64,000 bases of DNA from Ctena decussata. Lineage: Eukaryota; Mollusca; Bivalvia; Lucinida; Lucinidae. Shown in pieces: positions 1 through 9,600 of the stretch. The notes below the pieces were generated by a model that had not been told where the DNA came from, did not search any database, and saw nothing but the letters and a program-made list of their open reading frames with translations. How positions within the stretch are numbered: position 1 is the first letter of the stretch; every line of letters begins with the position of its first letter. The DNA lies in assembly GCA_963989385.1 (NCBI GenBank), contig OZ022502.1, positions 10,059,001-10,123,000 on the forward strand. Reading direction: 5' to 3'. Made by a program: the position numbers and the translations under genes.

Positions 1-356
1 CATGAGATTGGTTTAGCATTTAGCGAGATAATCTGTTTCATGTTTTGCTATGTAGCAACAGTGGCCTTCTGTGGTCAAATTCTTTCAGTGTTGTTCAGAT
101 ATTATTTGAACAAAGTCAGGCTCATTCTGTAGACATTTAAGGAAATTTAGGCCTGCCCCCTAATGGGCAAGATTTTTAACAAACTTATAGGGCTTGAATA
201 ATGATGATGGTAGAGGATCATCCTAGGAACACTTCCTAGAGGGAGCAAATTCTTTGCTTTAAGAGATGGCTCAAATGAAATGGGGAACATATTCTCCTTG
301 GTCAGAACTTTCTCCCAACAGTATTCTAATTCAACGTAATACCATAATGCTTTCAG

Positions 357-537
357 GATACTGCCAATGTGATTAAGACAGTTGCACAGTTCCTTAACAA
401 ACCTATCACAGATGAGCAAGTGGAATTTATTAAGGAGTATTGTAGCTTTGAGAAGATGAAGAAAAATGATATGACCAATCATAGCTGGTTCAAAACATTA
501 GGAGTTTGTACAGAAGATGGAGAGTTTATCAGGAAAG
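357..537 (+). CDS. Cytosolic sulfotransferase, penultimate coding exon
   Basis: This internal exon follows a TTTCAG acceptor (351-356) and is followed by the donor GTAAGT (538-543). It reads in one open frame, from DTANVIKTVAQFLNKPITDE to the PAPS-binding segment that starts FIRKG. The order 'helix, SFEKMKKNDMTNHSW, then IRKG' is the C-terminal part of cytosolic sulfotransferases (Sulfotransfer_1 family). These enzymes move a sulfuryl group from PAPS to alcohols, phenols or amines. The RKG motif is completed across the intron by the next exon. Upstream exons, including the PSB loop and catalytic His, lie left of the window, so substrate class and activity cannot be judged. The gene runs convergently towards the MMS22L gene on the other strand. 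Confidence 0.88.
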
Positions 538-986
538 GTAAGTCTTAAAGTGTATGGATATTTGGTGACACATTCACATCTGCTCTCATAGTTCAGTTCT
601 ATTCATATTTCACCTGTGAAAGCAACTTTCAAGGTCCCCAATACCAAAACACAGTGCATGAAAATATACTTAACGCCAAAAAACGCCCACAAAGAGTTGT
701 TTTATATTTATTGTATAAGAACATGTAATGAAAGGTTTAAGACCTATTAGAATGAGCTTGTAACAGATTTTGATGAATTTGCATGTAAAAATTCATCAGA
801 TGCCACAGCCCAGTTGTCAAAAACTAACATCTTTAGCTAAAAATATATACTGTATGTGAAAACACTGTTATTTTTTCCGAAAAACCAAAAAAGTTTCTGC
901 AAAAATTATGGCACAGTTAATTTTATGTATACTTGAAGGCTTAACAAACCATGACTTTGTTAGGTTAACAATGGTTTGAACAACCA

Positions 987-1209
987 GGGGCCGTATTCAT
1001 AAAACGACTTAAGTGGTTGCTATGCTGTTGCTAAGGCTAAATTTCTTTGAAGGAGATTCCCTACAACTATGAAATTTGCTCTGGAGGAACAGTCTTACAA
1101 AGACTGTTCCTCCAGAGCAAATTTCGTAGCTGTAGGGCATCTCCTTTATAGATATTTAGCCTTAGCAACCGCATAGCAACGACTTAAGTGGTTTTATGAA
1201 TACGGCCCC
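987..1209. mobile_element. Hairpin MITE, family A (GGGGCCGTATTCATAAA ends)
   Basis: A 223-bp near-perfect inverted repeat begins GGGGCCGTATTCATAAA, ends with its complement, and folds around a short centre near AGTCTTACAAAGACT. Two more copies in this window (26992-27219 and 38310-38532) share the whole length, so it is a mobile family and not a chance hairpin. No coding capacity is visible. It sits in the sulfotransferase intron. Confidence 0.85.
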
Positions 1210-1261
1210 AAGCCCAGACATGACTTGTAGTTATATAATTGGATATCTTATTTTCTTCCAG

Positions 1262-1419
1262 GTGAAATAGGAGACTGGGCTACTCACCTGACAGCAGATC
1301 TCAATCTCAGACTCAACAGAATGATCTCACTCAAGTTCAGAGACACAGATCTTACATTTGATTATCATCCTTCAGAGACTAGGGTAGACACGGACCTTGA
1401 CAACAGGTCTGATACATAG
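1262..1419 (+). CDS. Cytosolic sulfotransferase, last coding exon with stop
   Basis: The acceptor is TTTTCTTCCAG (ends 1261) and the frame continues from 357-537 with a split glycine codon. It reads GEIGDWATHLTADLNLRLNR and stops at TAG 1417-1419. Joined to the preceding exon this gives RKGEIGDW, the conserved RKGxxGDW signature that binds the 3'-phosphate of PAPS. The usual C-terminal dimerisation segment is replaced by a short acidic end (RVDTDLDNRSDT). The 724-bp intron between the two exons carries a hairpin MITE at 987-1209. Confidence 0.88.
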
Positions 1420-1801
1420 CATAAGAGATTTGCCATTTACATGTAGTTTGAATTGGTGCTAATTTACAGAACTCCAGAAAAGAGGGGGTGTTGAGGATAA
1501 TTCATAGATAATTTTTCTCATTTCTCAATGAAAACATATGTTGTGACCCCTCATTAGAACCATCTCAGCGAGGCGGTTCTAATAAGGGGTCACAACATAT
1601 GTTTCCGTTGAGAAATTTGGGAAATTATCCTTAAATTATCCCCCTTTATCCCTCTTATCTGGAGCTCTGGACTCAAGATGATAACTCTGGGATAATTCTC
1701 AATGCTTCTTAAAATGTGTTGCAGACCCTTATTAGGAGTGCCAGTGAGGTGGTTCTAATGAAGGGTCACAATGGTTTATGTAGCAATAAGAAATATTATC
1801 A
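1420..1801. repeat. 3' flank of the sulfotransferase gene, degenerate hAT-like MITE fragments
   Basis: No gene is seen. About 1466-1672 is a decayed inverted repeat with GGGGTCACAACATATG in its stem, related to the intact copy at 1802-2000. A second decayed piece runs to about 1800. Confidence 0.6.
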
Positions 1802-2000
1802 CAGAGCTCTAGATAAGAGGGCGTATTTGATGATAATTAAGGATAATTTTTTTATTTCTCATCGAAACCATATGTTGTGACCCCTCATCAGACCGTCTCG
1901 TCGAGACGGTTCAGATGAGGGGTCACAACTTACGTTTTTATGCAGATTTAACAAAAATTATCCCTAATTATCACCAAATACTCCCTCTTATCTAGAGCTC
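1802..2000. mobile_element. hAT-like MITE, family D
   Basis: The terminal inverted repeat is close to CAGAGCTCTAGATAAGAGGG and the element is about 199 bp. It is flanked by a perfect 8-bp duplication TATTATCA (1794-1801 and 2001-2008). An 8-bp duplication and CAG at the tip are usual for hAT elements. A second copy lies at 5321-5496. No transposase is encoded. Confidence 0.8.
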
Positions 2001-2059
2001 TATTATCAAAGACTCTCCAATCAGAGTGCTTTGCACAGTGTGAACAAATAAGGCTGGAA

Positions 2060-2392
2060 CACAGGGTATAATCGATTCCGCCAATTTTCGCTTCCTGCAG
2101 AGACTGTCGGTCATATTTGGCTTCCGCCGAGACTGTCCGCGAACTCTTGCTTCCTGCAGAGACTACTGTCCTCGAAAAATGGCTTCCTGCCGAGACTGTC
2201 CGCGTGACTCTGCTTCCTGCCGAGAGCCTCGGCAGGAAGCAGAATCACGCGGACAGTCTCTGCAGGAAGCCATTTATCATGAACAGAAGTCTCGGCTGGA
2301 AGCCAGATATCGTGGACAGTCTCGGTGGAAGCCAAATATGATGTACAGTCTCTGCAGGAAGCGAAAATTGGCGGAATCGATTATACCCTGTG
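2060..2392. mobile_element. Hairpin MITE, family E (CACAGGGTATAATCGATTCC ends), long copy
   Basis: A 333-bp foldback whose arms carry repeated short units of the type CTTCCTGCAGAGACTGTC. The whole sequence is nearly its own complement, so similar open frames appear on both strands; these are shadows and not genes. The shorter copy at 7663-7883 shares both ends. The flanks share TGGAA but the duplication is not clean here. Confidence 0.8.
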
Positions 2393-3317
2393 TGGAAAGT
2401 CAGTCACCGATCTAACATACCAACTGCTGGAAGTATAAATTGGAAAACATATGATACAGATGCTTATTTTATTTTATAAATGGCCTTCTTATTATCAAGT
2501 GCTATTGTGGTCTGCATGACAGTCACCTGTCTGTCTGTTAAGTCAGCTCTTGACTTTCACAGACCCTAGGACCATAACACTTCATTACAACATGCCCCAC
2601 AATTCTAATCAGCTCCTCAAAACTTGGTCATGGTAACCTACTTTCACAAAATTTCTGTTGAGCCTGTGTAAGTGAGCTTATACAATGTAAATATTTGTTT
2701 CATTGCATGGTCCAGTGCAATTTCTATGAACACACTGTATTTTTATGGTCAGGATTCCTTTGATTGTAGTTTATGTATTTCCTCCTCTCCTTTTGGTCCC
2801 AACATTTTTAGAAGAAAGAAGTACTTTTGTCTGAAACATATAAGAAAATTACTGAAAATGAATGAATTAGTACTGTATTTACCATAAATAGTTGGCACAT
2901 TTAGATGATTATGTAAGATGACCGGGTACACTTTCAAGGGCACATAGTACTAGTAAACTGCTTAGGAGGTCTAAGCCTGCCCAGAAATAGTGTGTTTAGG
3001 TTAACTGACCATCCCGACATGACCATAGCTGTTTATCGGGGACGTAAAACAAAACACAAACGAAACAACAACGCTTTCAAGGGAGCAAAATTTTGCCTCC
3101 AATGAGGTCAACTCTTTAAGGAAAGAATTTGCTCCTCCTCCAGGAGCAAAAAATCTTTCTTAAAAAATAGACTCCCTTTTCAATGGAGTTGACTCTTAAT
3201 GGAAAGAATTTGCTGCTTCAGGAGCAAATTCTTCCTTTAAAAGTAGACACCATGTGGAAAAGGGTTTTGTCAGCAAGAGAAGCGAACAAGAAGTCATAAA
3301 AATTGTCTCCTTTTGTA
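2393..3317. other. Intergenic stretch between convergent genes, with a SINE 3' fragment
   Basis: No coding exon is recognised. About 2945-3055 matches the 3' part of the SINE at 5563-5830 (CTAAGCCTGCCCAG, GGTTAACTGACC, CATGACCATAGCTGTTTA), so it is a 5'-truncated plus-strand copy. The unlocated last exon of MMS22L should lie somewhere between here and 6506. Confidence 0.5.
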
Positions 3318-4882
3318 ACAAGGGCTTCGCAAGCGGCGCATAATACGCCCGTTTCAATGTCCTAAATGAGTTATAGAATGAACAAGATTGTTTACAAAAG
3401 GATAGACAGGCAGACAAACAGGGGCAACCACTCTATAATTAACTAGAACTGTCAGCGAATCCGACTATACCCCTGCTTAATTGCTTAAATCAAATGATGT
3501 TATTTTCGTAACAAAAAGCAATAAGAGGGAGAGAAATCATTGTTACCATGTATACCAAATATGAATGGTTACTGTGAAATCTGTTACAAAAAATTACATT
3601 ACTCAAAGTCAGGAGAGAAAGAAAATTGGCAAAATATAGGGAAGAATAAGCAGGAGAAGACTGATTATCAATCCCACAATACAACAAGTTATCATCAACC
3701 TGCATACAAAAATCCCTACTCTAACTTACAGATGCATAGAAATCTTTTGCAAAAAAAATGCATTATTCAAAGTAAAGAGAGAAAGAAAATAGGACAAAAA
3801 CAGGGAATAAAAAGAGGAGAAGTCTGGTTCTCAATCCCACAATACAGTAAGTCATCATTAACCTGCATACCAAATATGACTAATCTAGCTTGCATGGTTT
3901 TGGAGAAATCTTTGATGAAAAAGTTCATTATTCAAAGTATGGAAAGAGAGAATATTGGACAAATACAGGGAAGAATAAGCAGAAAAAGGCTGGTTCTCAA
4001 TCCCACGATACAACATATCGTCATCAACCTGCATACCAAATAAGACTATTCTAGCTTGCTTTGTTGTGGAGAAATCTTTGACGAAAAATTTTATTATTCA
4101 AAGTATGGAAAGAAAGAAACTCGGACAAATACAGGGAAGAATAAGCAGGAGAAGGCTGGTTCTCAATCCCACAATACAACATGTCGTCATCAACCTGTAT
4201 GCCAAATATGACCAGTCTAGCTTGTATGGTTGTGAAGAAATCTTTGATGAAAAATTTGATCAAATGGGGACGGAAGGACAGACAGAAGGACGGACGGATG
4301 GACAGATGTAAACCAGTATACCCCCCACTTTTTCAAAGTGGGGGTATAATGACTGCAACGTCATCTAAATATTTAACACATGATATACTGTCTCCCAAAG
4401 CAAGGTAGTTGAACAAGGGAGATAACCTAATTACACTAGATATAGCATTTTTAGTTCTAGTTTTTTCCCTTGACAATATATTGTACAAGAAAACACAAAA
4501 ACAGCCTTTTAGAACTAATGAAAGGGATTAACTCTAAAACGAAGAAAGGGAGAGCAGCCATTTTTGTACGCGACACATCGTTAGGACTTCATTCACATTC
4601 CTATGAAGTTTTATAAAGATATCCCAAACGGTTATCTAGTTATGATGCGTACAAGACTTACGGGGAAAAAATTAATCAAAGGGGCATAACTTCAAAAGTA
4701 AGAAAGGGGGAGCAACCATTCTTGTACGCGACACGTTCCCCCACCCTGATACATATGCCTACCAAATTTCATGAAGATATCCCAAATGGTTACTGAGTTA
4801 TGGCGTGTACAAGAATGTTGACGGACGGACGGACGGACAGCGCCACGACATAATACGTCCGTTTTTTCAAAACGGGCGTATA
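3318..4882 (+). repeat. Pearl-like element(s) with tandem cores, GGAC microsatellites and terminal hairpins
   Basis: The left end AACAAGGGCTTCGCAAGCGG resembles that at 45558. One core of about 150-bp units (3560-4260) ends in GGACGGAAGGACAG-type sequence and a hairpin ATACCCCCCACTTT...AAAGTGGGGGTAT (about 4318-4347). A second core of two units (4500-4800) ends in (GGAC)n and the hairpin ACGTCCG...CGGGCGT (4854-4882). Two unlike right ends suggest one element inserted into another. Open frames here are products of the repeat. Confidence 0.65.
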
Positions 4883-5320
4883 AAAATTGTATAAACACGC
4901 ACCCACACATACACATATATGAGCCATGTACCATAATTAATTAGTGTAATTATCTTGATCTGCTAATTTCGCTGCCAAGGATATGCTATCAAATATGTTG
5001 GCAGACAAGCTTTTTTCACAACCAACAATTCTGACTATGACTCCAGTATTTCAAAACATGACACATGGAACATTTACTAAAGACTATGAAAAATGGGTCA
5101 GTCAGAGAAGCTAACTGAGCAATGATCTCCAAACTTGAAAACTATGACCTTGAACCTACCATCAGCATTCTGAAACACTTGTTGGAAAGTATATTCAACA
5201 TTTCACAGCAACTTTATTTTTGCCAGTTTCTCAGTTCAAGGGGACATGGTCAGAGAGTTAACTATTTTGCATAGCGAGAAAACCAATACCCCTTAGTGAT
5301 GTACATATTTTGAAAACAGT
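4883..5320. other. No recognisable feature
   Basis: Unique-looking AT-rich DNA. I see no exon, RNA gene or repeat boundary that I can support. Confidence 0.5.
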
Positions 5321-5496
5321 CAGAGCTCTAGATAAGAGGGAGTATTTGGTGATAATTAGGGATAATTTTTGTTAAATCTGCATAAAAACATATGTTGAGA
5401 CGGTTCAGATGAGGGGTCACAACATATGGTTTGGATGAGAAATAAAAAAAATTATCCTTAATTATCATCAAATACGCCCTCTTATCTAGAGCTCTG
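5321..5496. mobile_element. hAT-like MITE, family D, shorter copy
   Basis: Both ends carry CAGAGCTCTAGATAAGAGGG or its complement. The flanks AAAACAGT and AAAACAGG agree at 7 of 8 bases, as expected for a slightly aged 8-bp target duplication. Confidence 0.75.
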
Positions 5497-5562
5497 AAAA
5501 CAGGCAATAACTGTGCCCCTCTCTGCAAATTACTTACTTCCCTTAAGCTCTTCTATGTAAGG

Positions 5563-5830
5563 AGCCGGGCCGCGTAGCGCAGTCGGTAGGGCACCTGATT
5601 CATAAGTCAGAGGTCCTGGGTTCGATATCCAGTCTGGCCACATACTTTCGTTTCTCCTTCCGCTGATTCAAGAAGGGCAGTTGTCAGTTACTGGCGAAAG
5701 TATATACACTTAGTACTGGTTAACCACTTAGGTGGTCTAAGCCTGCCCAGGAATATTGTGGTTAGGTTAACTGACCGTCCCGACATGACCATAGCTGTTT
5801 ACCGTGGATGTAAAGCAACAAATCAATCAA
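5563..5830 (+). mobile_element. tRNA-derived SINE, full length, with 14-bp target duplication
   Basis: The head is tRNA-like, with an A box (TAGCGCAGTCGG) and a B box (GGTTCGATATCC), which form an internal RNA polymerase III promoter. A unique body follows, and then a tail of AATC repeats. It is bounded by perfect copies of TCTTCTATGTAAGG (5549-5562 and 5831-5844), the mark of LINE-driven target-primed insertion. Other copies are at 8041-8325 and 25399-25674, with fragments near 2945 and 25801. Confidence 0.88.
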
Positions 5831-5844
5831 TCTTCTATGTAAGG

Positions 5845-6506
5845 GAGGTAGTCAGCAGAGGGCTGTCTTCTTGTTGCTACTGCAATGGCTGAAATTTGAT
5901 TCCTGGCAGGATAGTTAAGGCCAGTCTTTCTTTCCAGGTTCCTCCACAAATGAACAAAAATTGTGCCTTCCAGAACATCTATATACAGTCCAACTTGTCT
6001 TAAGCAAACACCAAAAGGATAATTAAAATTTCCTTGCTTAAGACAGGTGCTCGCATAATACAGGTACATTTCAATGTATTTGCCTGTTTTGGGAGCTGAA
6101 TACATGCTTGCTTAATAGAGGTGACCACTAAGACAGGTTTTACTGTATTTGGTTGAACTTTCTGTGTAACTGAAGAACAATAAAGCTTATTTTTGTAAAA
6201 AAAAATTAAGATACACGGACATGTTTTTCTGCCAATTTTGCAAAGGGCAAAAACTGTGATTTCTTGTTTGCTTCCTTGGAAGACATAGCCCATCCAAAAT
6301 GGGTCTACTAATAAAGGAAAGAATCAAGATGAGCAAATTCTTTCCTTTAAGAGTTGACCCAACTGAGAAGGGAGTCAAATATGATCATGGCAGAGTTGGC
6401 TTTCTTGAAAATGTACCCATATACCTAAAGGGAGATAATTCAGTTGTCTCCCATTTCTGGAAACAAGTGTGCAAGAAAATTTTCCAAGTTTACAGAAGAT
6501 AAATAC
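5845..6506. other. Non-coding stretch 3' of the last MMS22L exon found
   Basis: The next MMS22L exon must begin with one base that completes an AG codon and should encode about 30 residues. I scanned the minus strand here and down to 1420 and could not place it. Confidence 0.4.
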
Positions 6507-6698
6507 CTTAATCGCTTGTCGATGCCAATTCCTCGTTTAGATTCAAGTTCACAAACCATGTCAGAAAGCTTCTTAATTACACCAATGACCACTTCCTTGT
6601 GTAGAACCGCAAGCTTTTCCATCACCTGGAGCACACCCTCACTGCTGAACTTGAAGAATGTTTGAATAAAACATTCACAGGTAGGTACTAGGTCTGAA
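6507..6698 (-). CDS. MMS22L: MMS22L exon w19 (last one located)
   Basis: Acceptor TACTCATCTAG, donor GTATTT. It encodes SDLVPTCECFIQTFFKFSSE, then LAVLHKEVVIGVIKKLSDMV, then KRGIGIDKRLR. A nearer acceptor at 6645-6646 has the same phase, but the longer exon preserves the family's length and the FIQ match, so I chose it. About 30 residues and the stop remain to be found. Confidence 0.88.
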
Positions 6699-9600
6699 CT
6701 AGATGAGTAGAAATATAGATACAGTCAGAAGGGATGCTGGTGGCAGGGAAGCATTGATGTCATATTTCTCCGCAAGAACATATTTGGTACTATGACTTTA
6801 TGAAGAAATAAAAAATAAGAGGACCATAAGGTCATGTATCTCTCCCTTGAGACCCAGCTCAACTACAGATACTCTGGCTACTGGAAAGACTGAGCTAAAA
6901 TAAGACAATAAAAAAATTTTATACTTGTAAATAACTGGGCTGGATTGTTCAAAACTTACATCATTAATTAACGAAATGCTAAATTCTTTAATGCAATTTA
7001 TGTCCATCACAGCCATTTTTTGCGAAAGACGTGAGGCGCTTTTACAATGCAAAAGTTCCTCTCAATTTTTCCACAAAAAACACAACCCGCAATTGATTTT
7101 GTGCATTCAAGAAGACTTTATGAATCCTCGACTAACAACATCGTTCAGCTAATGACGCTTTGAACAACTGGGCACTGGATGCCAAAGTAGACTCAAAGGA
7201 CTTTTTTCAGTTCATCCATTGAAAGACAACAGGAACTTAAGTTTCTAAAGCAAACACAAAAAAAAAATATAAAACAGTAATTTTGTGAAGGTTTATACTA
7301 CAAACAATAATTTCCTCCCTTACAACTACTAAGCTGAGCACAGTTGGTTTTTTAATATTTTGCTATTCTTTCGTGGAGCAAATCTGAAATTATTCTCTTT
7401 TTTTGCCTACTTTCTCAATGAGGGTCGACTCTTATAAAGAGTTTGCTCATCCAGGAAAGCAAACAGAACATCACAAAAGTTGTTCCCCCTTAGTAAAATG
7501 GCAGAAAAAATAGAGGTGTATCAATACACCTTAATATTTTTTATGAGATTCATATAATTGTTCTTTGCATTGATAAACAACAATAACAATTCAGGACAGT
7601 TATATATTCATGAGACTTAACAAAAGTAAAACTACTGTGAAAATTTCCAATGCAATACTTACCACAGGGTATAATCGATTCCGCCAATTTTCGCTTCCTG
7701 CAGAGACTGTCCGCGAACTCTTGCTTCCTGCAGAGACTACTGTCCTCGAGAAATGGCTTCCTGCTGAGACTGTCCGCGTGATTCTGCTTCCTGCCGAGAG
7801 CCTCGGACAGTCTCGGCGGAAGCCAAATATGATGTACAGTCTCTGCAGGAAGCGAAAATTGGCGGAATCGATTATACCCTGTGTACTTACACAGGACACG
7901 AAAGACTGATAAAAGCATCCAGAACAGCTTGAAGAATAGTAACAACATGTGAAGAAATGGATGATGTATCAGGCAACAAAAGGAGATAATCTAAACACCA
8001 TGGCAACAGCACTGAAGCATCCCTGAAAACAAAAGGAGATTGATTGATTGATTGATTGATTGATTTGATGCTTAACGTCCACGGTAAACAGCTATGGTCA
8101 TGTCGGGACGGTCAGTTAACCTAACCACACTGTTCCTGGGCAGGCCTAGACCTCCTAAGCGGTTAACCAGTACTAAGTGCACATACTTTCGCCAGTAACT
8201 GACAACTGCCCTTCTTGAATCAACGGAAGGAGAAACGAAAGTATGTGGCCAGACCGGGTTTCGAACCCAGGACCTCTGACTTATGAGTCAGGTGCCCTGC
8301 CGATTGCGCTACGCAGCCCGGCATCAAACAAAAGGAGATAACTAGAATACAATACAAGGATCAGGATAAGATAAACATGATGCCACAAAAGTCTTCCTTT
8401 AGAGCATTGTTTGACTTATTGTTTCTCAACCCAAAAACTTTTTCCCCAGTTCATGTAAAAAAGTTGAGATAACAAAACTTTAAGATAACAACTGAAATGT
8501 AAAACAATTACAGAAAATTCAGCAGATATAATCACAACCTCGACTTCCCACCATTGTTACAAAGAGAGACAACTGTTGACTTCCTGTTCACTTTTCTGGA
8601 CAGTGAAGCCATTGCAAAAAGGGATCTCTTACTTTATAAATAGAGTTGACCCCCTCTGAAAAGACAGGCAGAAATGGATCTGTCAGAGTTGCTTCTCAAG
8701 AGCCTTCTTTGAAATACCAGTATTAAAGAAAATGTGAGTGAGCTGTGTTTGAGAATGATTCTGGAATAGGAATCTATCCTGAAAAACTGTATTGTGCTGC
8801 TCATAAAATCACCTCATGAACCCCAATTATAGATTCTAATAAAAGCATCGTAAACGACTGCGTAATACCCCGCCACTGCAAACCTTTCATAGCTTTTTTT
8901 TCATGATTGATAGGTTTTTTTTTCACGTTTTATACATGTATATATGCCCGTGGCAGGGGCAAATAACCCTGTTGGACTAAATTCTGGTTGTAAAATAAAG
9001 CTAATGTTACTCATATCATTGCTGTGAAATTTCATAAAGATATATCAACACTCAGATTTTATATGGATTTTTTTCATGATTTTATATACTGACACAAACA
9101 AAAAACGTCCTCTTTACAATTGTGTCTGTGAATTCCAAATGTACATAGTCATTTCATTCAAATATATCGTTTCAATAACGTCGATTATTCAGCAATGGTG
9201 TGCGCTGAACGGAAATCCATTCAATGAACACTGGCGCCAATGACAATGCGGCAAGCACCAGTACCCAAATTCCGAAAGTCACAAAATCAGTATCTCGTGT
9301 GTTCTTCCTGTTTTAACCAGCGCAGCACGTCCCAGTTTCACTAAGCAGTCACGCTGCTGAGATTTTATGAGTGCTAGATGCATTCCTAATTGTCACGACC
9401 ATTGGCATAAATCTGTCATGTAAAGTGACGTCACAAAACGTCGATAACAACCGTGCGTAGATACACGCAGACATTGCCTTGTTGCTCCACCAGTTTTGAA
9501 ATCAGTGGCATAGGACTACTTCAAAATTCATTTTAGCCATCTATAGCACTGAAGACAGCATCATTCAGCATCGCAAAACGTTGGTTACAAAATTACCTGA

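Noticed and set aside
147..482. Minus-strand open frame of 111 codons at the left edge
   Set aside because: It is the shadow of the sulfotransferase exon on the plus strand.
2111..2415. Overlapping open frames on both strands with similar peptides
   Set aside because: The sequence is a foldback MITE, so each strand encodes nearly the same peptide. The same applies to frames at 7550-7948.
5563..5640. A tRNA gene (A box, B box, CAT-like anticodon loop)
   Set aside because: The same head with the same body and tail recurs at three sites with target duplications. The acceptor stem is imperfect. It is a SINE head and not a tRNA gene; the same holds near 8260, 25620 and 25860.
5827..6105. A candidate terminal MMS22L exon on the minus strand
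   Set aside because: The frame ending ...DYLPYIED shows no resemblance to the MMS22L C-terminus, and joining from w19 in the required phase hits a stop after about 12 codons.
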